A model generated the notes under the pieces. That model saw only the letters and a list, made by a program, of their open reading frames with translations. It was not told where the DNA came from and did no database searches. A program made the position numbers and the translations under genes. A stretch of 64,000 nucleotides of DNA from Lentinula raphanica (Eukaryota > Basidiomycota > Agaricomycetes > Agaricales > Omphalotaceae), in NCBI GenBank assembly GCA_027919835.1, contig JANVFP010000003.1, positions 1,736,001 through 1,800,000 of the forward strand, given 5' to 3'. Every line of letters begins with the position of its first letter. Position 1 is the stretch's first letter. Positions 31,832 through 42,551 of the stretch are shown piece after piece.

Positions 31832-33734
31832 ATGTCTGTTTCTCTCGTTTCTAATGGCTATCTCGAAGACATGTCGTCAAAGATCAAGCTAAAGCCTGTA
31901 CCCTGGGAGGTCCTGCTCTTGCAATATCAGGGAACCGATACCAAAGTGTACTCACTGTCCTCATAGGGCTACCAACGGGGCGGTGTCATCACTCCAGAGG
32001 AACACGCTCTGATCAAAAAGATAGACAGACAGCCCAAAGCAAAGACAGAATCTCTTCTACTTTCAGATGGCCAGACGTATGCTCACCTATACCTCGGACT
32101 CCTCAAGAAGGTCCAACGGCTGGATACGATGCAGTATATTCTCGTGCTTGTGGCCGATGCGTTGGCTGGTATGTCGCCTTGACCATCGAGATGTGCTTGC
32201 TACTGAGGATGCATATCAGATCACGATGAACGGATCCCGCTGTTTACGCGAACAGTGGAATCCGATCCTGAATTACCGTATACCCCTCTCACAAGGTATG
32301 TTTCTCGCTTCTACATCACATCCCACTCGCTGATGCCGACATAGGGCTCTCGATATGCAAGATGAATTCTTGCAACTCAAAGCCGCGCAGATCTTGACTG
32401 TCCTTCTCTGGTCTGTCTGTTCTTTCTGATCCTCATTCGATCCGGCTCCTGAATTTGGACAACGATACATCCTCCGTAATCCAGTGCCGAAGTTCGTCCC
32501 CTGGGTCCGTCGCAGCTACATCATTTCCTCGGAACATTGGCGACAATGGTACAGAGCAACTCTCCGAATAAACATGACGTTGGTGTGCAATGTCTAGAAG
32601 CTCTGCTTGCTCGCCCAGAGTGTCGGCAAGCTGTGTGGGCAGTTCCAGGAATCATCGCTGGGTGAGTATCTTCCTAGGCCTCTTTCCAACGCGGTCCTTA
32701 AAGCGTACACTTCTGATTGGACCAGATTAGTGGAAATACTGAAGCATAAACAAGGCCCTCAGATGTGCTATCAAGTCGCGTTCTGTTTCTGGCTTCTCAC
32801 ATTCGAGCAGAACATAGCAGAAGAGATCAACAAGTATGTTCTTTGTATGCTACGGTTCTTCCTTGATCATATCTTGACCCCTGAAACTCACAGGAAGTTT
32901 GACATAATACCTCTGCTTACTACTGTTGCCCAGAACGCTGTGAAGGAAAAAGTTATTCGTGTTATCATAGCTACCTTCCGGGTGCGCTTCAATCGAAACA
33001 CCATCCTAAATTTCATACTCAGCCGATGGATCGTAGAACTTGGTCTCAAAGGCGCCACGGCAAAACCTTCCAGCCATGTTAGTCGCCCAATTGCTGCCTT
33101 TTGTCAAGAATCTCTCTGGTCGAAAATGGACCGATGAAGACATCATTGAAGATGTGCAGTATCTCCGTGATGAACTTGCTGCCAACTTCCAGAGTCTAAC
33201 GTATGCAGCGATTTCATCCATCAGCCTGGAATTTCTCTGACCATGTTGATTCCTTCAGGACTTATGACGAATATACCTCGGAACTAGCTTCGGGACATCT
33301 ATCATGGAGCCCGGTACACGAATCGGATGATTTCTGGAAGGAGAATGCGACAAAGTTAAATGAGAAGGATTATGGACAACTGAAGTATGCTTCTAAGCTC
33401 GCCGTCGAGACTTTCATTACCGGACTTAAAGTCATACATTATAGGACCCTCCTTCAACTCCTGAGTGACTCTCGGGACCCTGTCGTTCTTGCTGTTGCCG
33501 TGCACGATATAGGGCAATATGTTAAGCATTACGAGCGAGGAAAGAAGTCTGTCCCTTCCTTCTTCCGGTGATACTCTGACTGCCATGTGTTGATCGTGAT
33601 TCCACAGGATTATCAACGACCTGGGCGCAAAACGTCGTGTTATGGAGCTCATGTCACATTCGGATCCTGACGTTCGATATCGGGCATTAGTGTCTGTGCA
33701 GCAACTTGTCAGTCAGCCTTGGATAACTGTGTAG
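31832..33734 (+). CDS. VMA13: V-type ATPase subunit H (Vma13)
   Basis: Regulatory subunit of the V1 sector of the vacuolar proton pump. It couples V1 to Vo and silences ATPase activity of free V1. The N-terminus SLVSNGYLEDMSSKIKLKPVPWE is followed by an intron and GYQRGGVITPEEHALIKKID, AKTESLLLSDGQTYAHLY, and the HEAT/armadillo-like repeats (MCYQVAFCFWLLTFEQNIAEEINK, MLVAQLLPFVKNLSGRKW). The conserved end, SDPDVRYRALVSVQQLVSQPW, closes at the stop 33732-33734. Several short introns; the first has an off-consensus donor (GTCCTG). Everything expected of the family is present. Confidence 0.88.
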
Positions 33735-34772
33735 AGCCTTGTTCTTTCGATCGTCATGAAGAATCAATTTCACACCTGCGTAAACACTCACTCTTATCGG
33801 ACTCAGCTAGTTACACTTACGCAGGTTGAATCCGTTCACACATGAATTGGTACATCTATACCATTGATTTGTTATACCAGACACAGATGCTTTTCACACT
33901 GGAAAACATGGGCCGCATATCAGTTGGTTGAATGGAGATGGTATCCTATTTTCGTTTTCTATCCTGCGAAGCTCTGCGGGTACCATAAATTACCGAACGC
34001 TTCATTGGGCCAATTGACCAAGCGGGCGCGCGTCGAAAAGCCGAGGAGGTGCAATGTTACGGTATTTCCTTCTCCTCCACCAGCGTTGTACCGTTGGCTG
34101 CGCCCAGCAAAAAGCGGAACGATGAAGAAGACGATAACAATTTGGTGTGTATCGATGAACGTGAAACCTATTACTGTTTTCAGAACAAAAGAAACAAAGA
34201 CTCGATGAAAAAGCAGATAGGAATTTCACTGAACCGTACCAGTCTCCAGCTTGAACGATTCCGCTACGGAGTGCCGCCCAAGTTGAGGCGGACACAGGAA
34301 ATCGTATAACGGGCTATCTTCATCCTCCTTGCACTCCATTTGTCTTAGTGACGGAGACAATCTCTGCCAGTAGAAGGATGATTGAGATGAAAATAGTTGA
34401 AGAAACTACAATGAATAACGACATGGACATAAATGAAGACCTGTTCATTGAGTTGGTCGCAGTTATCGTCGACTCTTTTGGGTGACAATTTTCAGCTGCC
34501 CCTACTTACGCATTCCTGAGTACTCCCTGATCCCGCTCGTTCCGTTGTATTTGACGCTTCGGATACCCTTGGGGTCCCTTCCAACTTCCGCGCACATGTT
34601 CGGCGCATCGTTCATTGTTGAATCCGAATCCGGGTCCGAACTGTTAAAGATATTTTTGCTACACTCATGACATCATAGATTATGGTCTTTCTCCATAGTA
34701 TTTCACGACCATGGCTCTCATTCTCGAGTATAAAAGATCCACAAACCAACAAACTAGAGTCCTCAGCTGAAC
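33735..34772. other. Intergenic; weak coding signal around 34.0-34.3 kb
   Basis: Between VMA13 and the FMN oxidase. A plus-strand frame rich in Lys/Arg/Asp (APSKKRNDEEDDNNL at about 34095-34143) stops at a plausible intron (GTGTGT...TTTCAG, 34144-34182) and continues to about 34309, but upstream exons and a start were not found. It could be a small gene or a relic. The right end holds the oxidase promoter. Confidence 0.3.
34729..34734 (+). promoter_or_regulatory. TATA box of the FMN oxidase gene
   Basis: TATAAA in CTCGAGTATAAAAGATCC, 44 bp upstream of the start codon at 34773. Spacing is somewhat short for a fungal TATA-to-ATG distance, implying a short 5' UTR. Confidence 0.5.
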
Positions 34773-36615
34773 ATGGACCCAACCAACAAACCACAAGGAC
34801 CTTCGCCTCACTACTCGCTCTACCAGCGTGAAATCTTCAAGCGAGGAGGAACTGAAGGAAAGCGTGCGTCTTGTACCGTTCTGCTTCTACTCAAAGACTT
34901 GCTAATCTTTCTTTGTAGTACCTCATTTTTCCGTACATCCCGATGAGCTGGTCGAATCGACTAAGAAGAAGTTGAACGACAGAGCCTATTTCTACGCCAA
35001 TTCCAACGCAGGACTTGGATGGACTGATAGAGCCAACCGGTTCGTGTCATGCTCACCATAACTGTTCTGGTCGTGCTTAACTGCGAGACAGAGAGGCTTT
35101 CTACGCTTGGCGTATCATTCCGCGCATGCTCGTGGACACCAACGTGCGGGATCTATCCGGTATGCTATTCACATCGATAATTTCCACCCACAACTCAATC
35201 CAGTTTTCAGTTGAGCTCTTTGGACATCGTATCCCTGCTCCAATCCTCTTCGCTCCCATCGGAATCAATAAACTATACTCGCCCACAGGAGAGCTTGTTC
35301 CGGCCAAGATCGCAGGAGAGTTGGGTCTCCCTGTATGCGCCTATGTGCAGTTCATGCGTTCGCACTTGCTCAATATATGCTCGATGTAGTATTGTCTTTC
35401 TACCGCGGCTTCAAACACGATCGAGGACGTGGCAGCTGCGAATGATGCAGGCGCTCTTGCTGTCGCCTCAGACGGGGGAAACTATTGTCAAGTTCGTCCT
35501 GGTTCCGACGTGAAATCTCCTCGCTTTTTCCAGTTGTATATGGGACACGATGATGAAGTTGTGAGTTATCTTGTTCCGTTCATCTTTTGTCGGAGTGACT
35601 TAACTTGAGTGAGTTTCTCAGACTATCAGTCTTTTAGAGCGTGCATGGAAGAGTGGTTTTGATGTATGTATGTTAACGGTGGACACTTGGCAGCTGGGAT
35701 GGAGACCTACGGACATCAATATCGCGAATTACATGTGAGGCATTCAGAATGACGCGAGCGCGATTCCTTACTGTTCATTTGTAGATTCTACTACCCTCCT
35801 GGAACGACTGGTAATGAAGTGGGAGCCTCCGATCCCGTATTCATGCATAAATACGGAGAAGAGTTGAAAGAGGATTCCGGTAAATGGATAGACTCTTCTG
35901 TCTGGCATGGAAAAGCGCATACATGGGAGAAGATTCCATGGCTGATCAAAGAAGTACGTGCTCCACATCTGAACTTTGGACTACCCAGACTGAATAACGC
36001 ATTTTACTCTCATTCGTACACTCAAGTGGAAGAGAATCTCAGGTGGTCGACCATTTGTCATCAAAGGCATCCAAAGTGCAGAAGATGCTTTGAAAGCATA
36101 TGAGATCGGGTGTGAAGGTATAGTCGTTACCAACCACGCCGGAAGACAAGTAGACGGTGCTGTGAGCAGTTTGGAAGTTTTACCTGAGATCGTGGATGCT
36201 GTTGGAGACAGTACGTATCATTTTGTGAATTCCCTTGATGTGTCAAACTTGGAAACATCGTTGCAGAGATGAAGATTATCTTTGACTCTGGCATCAGAAC
36301 AGGCTCGGATGTGTTTAAAGCCATTGCTCTGGGGGCACACGCTGTACAAGTCGGGAGGCTCTATGTCTGGGGCATGGCTCATGAGGGTGAGGCTGGATGT
36401 AGGCACGTCATGAAATCGTTGTTAGCGGTGAGCGTTAAACTGGAGATAATCCCGATACTTGGAACGTTGAACGTTAGTCCATCCATCTTCTGTAGGATCT
36501 TGATATCACTATGACCGTTGCTGGCTATCCATCTATCACACGAGACGTGAATCGCAAAGCGTTGAAGCACAATGGGAGTGGAGCTTATCCTAGAGGCGAG
36601 CATGCGAGGCTGTAG
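34773..36615 (+). CDS. FMN-dependent 2-hydroxyacid oxidase (lactate 2-monooxygenase-like)
   Basis: TIM-barrel flavoenzyme of the glycolate oxidase/lactate 2-monooxygenase/flavocytochrome b2 family, oxidising an L-2-hydroxy acid. No signal or heme domain. In order: [119 protein letters not shown], then [20 protein letters not shown]. The active-site stretch [15 protein letters not shown] contains the catalytic His and the Arg, and [22 protein letters not shown] is the phosphate-binding end of the barrel. The usual NHGGRQ reads NHAGRQ. About nine introns. Ends YPRGEHARL at 36615. Substrate is not inferable. Confidence 0.85.
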
Positions 36616-37186
36616 AATACGGAACCCTTAGACGAACGCGAACAAGAGAGTATGTATGATTTTTTTGGAGAATCGAGGAATGAGTGTACGTTGGGCGCTT
36701 ATTCGCCTCTCTAACGAGCACGCGCTGGACCACTTTTATTTTGTTTCCTTCTCTCCTTCGAATTCGTGGATATGTAGTACGTCCCGACGCAGCCCGACGC
36801 CCGTCATCGAATAAAAATATCTCAGGTTTGGAATACCTAACTCCAACGGCACGTCGAAGAACGTAGAACGTCTGCTCAGCTGGCCATCCTCTGAACATAA
36901 TGTGGCAACATCTTCGATTGTATTCCTCATCTCTCCTCCATCTTGGCACTTAGGCTTTCGATTCTGTCAATCTCTGTCTTCTGAGAGATGACATACCTCC
37001 TCAGCTCAGTTCTCCATTTTTCGGAGATAGCGAGAAACAAAAATCTCTCGTCAACACCAGTGACCACGCGCTACCGGGCATTATCTGTTACAATCAGCAA
37101 AGGTTCCATGTGCGACAGTTGATGAAACGCTGCTACCCGAGCCATAAAGAGCCAAAGCCTCTGTTGAAAGAAAAAATGACGCTACG
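36616..37186. other. Intergenic / promoter of phytase 1
   Basis: Includes a minus-strand frame, 37147-36927, that reads like a helical protein (ISEKWRTELRRYVISQKTEI and on to SLSAKMEER) but carries an in-frame TAG and overlaps the phytase promoter, so I do not call it a gene. No other feature seen. Confidence 0.35.
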
Positions 37187-39395
37187 ATGATCTTGCTCCT
37201 CACACTCATCTCTGCGGCCTTGGCCAGCCAAGGTAGTGCTGCTGCCGTCTCTGGCAAAGCTTCTTCCTTCGCTGGGTCTACGTCTACCTTCCAATTTCCG
37301 CCAGCGGATGTGACAGCGACGGCCTCTCTCATCGATAGTTACTTTCCAGATCCAACCGAGGTTGGCTTTTCGGGTCCAACGCCAAGTACGCCATCTCTTT
37401 CTCTCCTTTGACATGAACAAGGTTGACTCACTCAACCTTACGTGCAGCCGGTGACGAAGCTGAATCAGTCGCCACCGCTCCTGCTCCTGCCCCAGTTCAG
37501 GGTTATTTCCCTCTAGTCAGGCCAGACACGTCTGATAACAAGGGTGAAGATTTCGACGTCGTCAGATCATGGGCGAATCTGTCCCCAATGCAATCCGTCA
37601 AGTCCTTCGGCCTCGACAATGCCACAGAGCAGGTGCCGGAAGGGTGCAAACTCAATCAAGTGTTCCTTCTCCACCGTCATGGCGCAAGGTATCCCACCAG
37701 TGGGTCGGCACCTGCTGTCTTCGCAACTGATCTACATTCTGCTGCCGGGAACGGTACTCTGGTCGCCACGGGACCTCTGGAGTTCTTGAATACTTGGACG
37801 TACAAGCTTGGCGCTGAGCTATTGAGTATGTTTCGAGAGAGTTATCTCTGCTTCTGTCTCTGATATGGTTGTTCTACAGCTCCCTTTGGCCGTGAGCAAC
37901 TGTATGTGTGGTTCAAGAACCATTGAAGATGTCACTCGTGGTTGACTGACAGTTTTAGGTTCAACTTGGGTGTGGGTTTCCGTGTTAAATACGGTGAGCT
38001 CACTTGTCTTGATACTGTCAGTGAGGTCACTCAACCAAGCTTCGATAGGGACTTGCTCAAAAACTTCACCGGATTGCCTGTTTGGCGTACTACTTCTGAA
38101 GGTGAGTAAAGGCGATCATGAACTCAAACTGAGAGCTGTCATCTGAAAACGAGCATCGCAGCCCGCATGGTTGATTCTGCGTGAGCAACCTATTCTTATC
38201 CACCACGATAGCTCTCAGCTGACAGACATGCCAGTCTCCACTTTGCTGCTGGCTTTTTCGGTGTTCAGTCGTATCAAAGCAGCTATCATCAGCTCATTGA
38301 GATAGAAGAGGAAGGCTTCAATTCTACTCTCGTTCCGTGGGATGTATGTCCTAACGCCAACAACGCCATCTGGGAACTCGGTGACGATGCTACTGCCGCT
38401 TGGAACAATGTCTATCTCGTCGATGCCCAGAAACGTTTTGCTCAGTACCTTCCGGGCTTCAATCTTACCATCGAGGATGTTGCTGGGATGCAAGCGCTCT
38501 GTCCCTATGAGGTAGTTTCGCTGTTGATTCCAGGCGTACATCAGTTTCCTGATGCCTCGTCAGACTGTTGCCCTAGGATACTCTGCGTTCTGTGATCTCT
38601 TCACAGAGGATGAGTGGAAAGGGTTCGCTTACGGGATCGGTGATTGTTCTTCCTGATTGTTTTTGCAAGGGATATATGTTGATTGGGTTTGATAGATCTG
38701 AAGTTCTGGTACGGAGATGGTCCTGGAAACCCTGCTGTCAGCGCTCAGGGTATCGGATGGGTTCAAGAGCTCGTTTCCCGCCTCACCAAAACCCGAATCA
38801 CTACATTCGACACCACTCTGAACGGGACAATCGTTGGCAACGAAGATCTTTTCCCGCTGGATCAACCGATATATGTTGATGCTTCTCATGACACTGTTAT
38901 ATCTGCTGGTATGTCTTCTATATGTGTGTTCGTATAGAGGTTCATGATGATTCCTGCTTGTTACGACTAAGTTCTTCCTGCGATGAATTTCACTTTCCTC
39001 GCGGCCGGTGGTCCTCTTCCACTTGACCACATTCCCGACAACCAGGTATTGTCCTCCCTCCCTGACACTTTACTGCTGCTTGACAAGATATCATATCACA
39101 GACCTACAAAATACAAGACATCTCCCCTTTTGCATCACGATTCGTCGGACAAGTTCTTTCCTGTCCGGCCTCCGATACTCCAACCCACATTCGATGGATC
39201 CTAAACGACGCCGTGCTACCTCAAACTGGCATTCAAGGCTGTAGCGACGACCCGAATGGGTTATGCGAGTTGGATACGTTCGTCGCTGGTATGAAACAGC
39301 GTATCGAGGAAGTTGACTTTGTTTTCGACTGTTACGCGAACTATACGGTGACTCTTGGGAACGATACGATAACCAATGGCCAATATCCTCAGTAA
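37187..39395 (+). CDS. Secreted histidine acid phosphatase (phytase), copy 1
   Basis: Extracellular enzyme of the histidine acid phosphatase family that releases phosphate from phytate or other monoesters through a phosphohistidine. The signal peptide is MILLLTLISAALASQGSAA. The nucleophile motif is HRHGARYPTSG near 37670-37705 and the proton-donor motif is VDASHDTVIS near 38876-38905. Other landmarks are GYFPLVRPD, WANLSPMQSVKSFGLDNATEQ, FGREQLFNLGVGFRVKYG, RTTSEARMVDSALHFAAGFF, LDHIP and ASDTPTHIRWILNDAVLPQ, plus many NXT/S sites. About nine short introns interrupt it. Ends NGQYPQ at 39395. Tandem with a close paralogue 406 bp downstream in the same orientation. Confidence 0.88.
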
Positions 39396-39750
39396 AGAGA
39401 AATCCTTGCCTTCATGCGTTCACGTTTGTTAGTAAAGTAGGGAGAAATATCTTGCTATTTCAAAAAAATGCCGCCAACGTTCATGCCATTGCTAGCGCGA
39501 ACTTTCTGCGACGAACATGGAATTCGGTTCGTTTACAATGCTCGATCAAGCAATTGCTCACTCTGTCGGACTATTGTGAATTCATTAGGTTTAGGATCAA
39601 GAAGCAAAGTCATTGATCATATGGACTCGAACGCGCATGCATTGATCAATGATTATGACGCTTTGCCGCCTTTGCGCTTCCAAGTTCCAATATAGTTTAT
39701 ACGTACTGAACCCACGTTCGCTGGCGCCGTCATGCTAGTGGACTTACGAG

Positions 39751-39758
39751 TATAAATA
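39751..39758 (+). promoter_or_regulatory. TATA box of phytase copy 2
   Basis: TATAAATA 51 bp before the start codon at 39802. The corresponding site in copy 1 is only CATAAAGA (about 37143), so the two promoters differ. Confidence 0.55.
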
Positions 39759-39801
39759 TCTTCATATCAGCTTTTCAAAACTGAAGAGACTCGCGAACAG
39801 G

Positions 39802-42038
39802 ATGTTCTTTTTCTCTGCTTTCGTTTCTGCAGTCTTGGCCAGCCAGGCCAGCGCTGCGGTCGTCTCTGGTTCAAAAGCTTCGTCCTTCGCTGGATCCACT
39901 TCCACCTTTCAGTTTCCGCCTGAAGGTGTAACAGCGACAGCCTCCCTCATAAACAGTCTCTTTCCAGATGCATCCGAAGTTGGCTTTGCAGGTCCCACAC
40001 CTAGTAAGTTAAACTATTTCGGCTGAATCAACCTGAATATTTGGAGCTCACTCTTTCGTTATAGCTGGGGATGAAGCTGAATCCGTTGCTACTGCTCCAG
40101 CCCTCTCTCCAGTCAAAGGCTTCTTCCCCCTAGTCAGACCAGACACGTCCGATGAGAAAGGGAAAACTTTCAATGTTGTCGATTCGTGGGCCAATCTATC
40201 TCCAATGCAATCCGTGAAATCATTCGGTCTCGACAACGCGACAGAGCAAATTCCCGAGGGATGCAAAATCAACCAAGTTTTCGTTCTCCACCGTCACGGT
40301 GCAAGGTACCCAACTAGTGGGTCATCCCCTGCTAAATTCGCGGCTACTGTTCACTCCGCTGCTGGAAATGGCACGTTCGTTGCCACGGGTCCTCTGGAGT
40401 TCCTGAACACCTGGACTTATAGGCTCGGCGCCGAAATTTTGAGTATGTGCTAACTCGAATGATACTGGGGTGCCGTCTGTCCTCATACATAACTTGCCAT
40501 TCTAGCTCCATTCGGCCGCGAACAACTGTACGTATGAAGATTCAAAGCTTCCCGCCATCTGTCGATTCTGGACTGACAGTGATTTCTATACTAAGATTTG
40601 AACTGGGCGTTGGTACTCGTGTCAAATACGGTGGGTACGTTTCTGTTATCACGTATGGTGTTGTTGTAAAGCGACTTTTGTCAGGGGATCTACTCAAGAA
40701 CTTCACCGGACTGCCTGTATGGCGTACCACTTCTGAGGGTGAGTCCGTTGTTCCAGATTGAGGAGCAACTGATGCTGATAATAACATATCGGTATAGAAC
40801 GCATGGTGGATTCTGCGTGAGTACTTCCAGTGATATGATATGACGTCTCCCAGAAGGTTGATCATCTCATCTCATCTTCAGTCTCCACTTTGCCGCTGGA
40901 TTCTTCGGTGTACAATCATACCAGACCAGTTACTACCAGCTCATCGAGATTGAGCAGCAAGGATTCAACAATACTCTTGCTCCTTACGACCAATGCCCCA
41001 ACGCGAACAACGATATTAGTGGCCTTGGAAGTCAAGCGACCTCTGCTTGGAACAATGTCTACCTCGTCGATGCGCAAAAGCGTCTAGCTCCATTCCTCCC
41101 AGGATTCAACCTTACCATCAGTGACTTATCAGCCATGCAGACGCTGTGTCCCTATGAAGTGAGAAGGGTATTTCTATCATCTGGAATCAGTTTTCTCATC
41201 AGTTACTTGACAGACTGTCGCCCTCGGATACTCTGCATTCTGTGATCTATTCACTGAAGAGGAATGGAAAGGTTTTGCATACAGTATCGGTGATCATAGA
41301 CCTTTTTTTTCGTGCCCTTAGATTGATTCTCATTGATTCTCTAGATCTGAGTTTCTGGTACGGTAACGGTCCAGGAAATCCTGCTGTCAGTGCACAAGGG
41401 ATTGGTTGGGTGCAAGAACTTGTTGCTCGTCTAACGCAAACTCCGATCACTACATTTGATACTACAACCAACGAGACAATTGTCACTTTCCCATTGTACC
41501 AGCCAATCTATGTCGATGCCACTCATGACACAGTCATCTCTGCTAGTAAGACTACATCCTTTGTTTGAGGATCGAAATTTGATTCATCCCTCCTAGTCCT
41601 TCCCGCAATGAATTTCACGACCCTCGCTGCTGGAGGCCCCCTCCCTCTGGATCACATCCCAACAAACCGCGTAAGTTTTTCATCAACATCATCAATCTCC
41701 CTTACTGTCACATTACATTCGCTCAAAATGCTCTTTGTTTCTAGACATACAAAGTCCAAGAAATCTCTCCCTTCGCATCCAGACTCATAGGGCAAGTTCT
41801 CTCCTGCCCGGCTTCTGACACCCCCACTCATATTCGGTGGATCCTCAACGACGGTGTCTTACCCCAGACTGGGATCAACGGCTGTGAAGAGGACCCGAAC
41901 GGTTTGTGTGAGATAAACACCTTCATTGCCGGTATGAAGCAACGCATCGAAGAAGTCGACTTTGCTTTTGATTGTTTTGGGAACTACACGTTCTCACTTT
42001 CGAATGACACAATCACGAATGGACAGTTCCCGCAGTGA
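39802..42038 (+). CDS. Secreted histidine acid phosphatase (phytase), copy 2
   Basis: Paralogue of the preceding gene with the same architecture and intron positions. The signal peptide is MFFFSAFVSAVLASQASAA. The nucleophile motif is HRHGARYPTSG near 40290-40320 and the second motif is VDATHDTVIS near 41513-41542. It also has FGREQLFELGVGTRVKYG, RTTSEERMVDSALHFAAGFF, FCDLFTEEEWKGFAY, FWYGNGPGNPAVSAQGIGWV, and six or more N-glycosylation sites. The stop TGA follows NGQFPQ. Differences from copy 1 are mostly conservative, with a shorter loop after TNETIV. Both copies look intact, so dosage or expression divergence is more likely than loss. Confidence 0.88.
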
Positions 42039-42551
42039 GGCAGACTCAGCGTACTAGGGAACACAATCATGATTGATATGTACGGGACTGTATATTCTTG
42101 CTACATTACGGTAATTTACGAAGATCTCAAACTCATAAATAAAGGACTTAACATGTACATCGCTCGCGTAGTCATACTGACAGTTTCTGAAACGAAATAG
42201 AATGTGAGCATGCACTTTTGATGCACCAAGAGCTACTTTGTCCCCGTTCGCCACGTCGCAATGTATTTAGGAAAAACCTACATGGTAGTTCTAGTGATAC
42301 TCAAGAACGCAGATGTCTCAGGACATTCAGATCAAGTCTGTCACTCACATTCGCAAATCTGGAAACGCTGCAGAGATAGATATCATTAGGGTGGAGATAG
42401 AGACGTGTACATGGAGAAGGGAGCGGTATGCTAAGCAATCCAGAGTAGAAAAAAAAACAGTCAAAGAGTGTGCACTCTTGTTTCTGCTAGTAGACGAGAA
42501 ACAAAGTTGGGTTGATGTTGGTTAGTGAAAAGTAATGATATCAATATATTA
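42039..42551. other. Intergenic between convergent genes
   Basis: 3' flanks of phytase 2 and EDE1. No supported feature. Confidence 0.4.

Noticed and set aside
36927..37147. Minus-strand protein-like frame reading MARVAAF... to SLSAKMEER
   Set aside because: It carries an in-frame TAG at about 37072 and overlaps the phytase promoter; a splice that would remove the stop leaves too short an intron (about 21 nt).
39468..39695. 75-codon frame between the two phytases
   Set aside because: It lies in the promoter of phytase copy 2, has no recognisable domain, and no counterpart upstream of copy 1.
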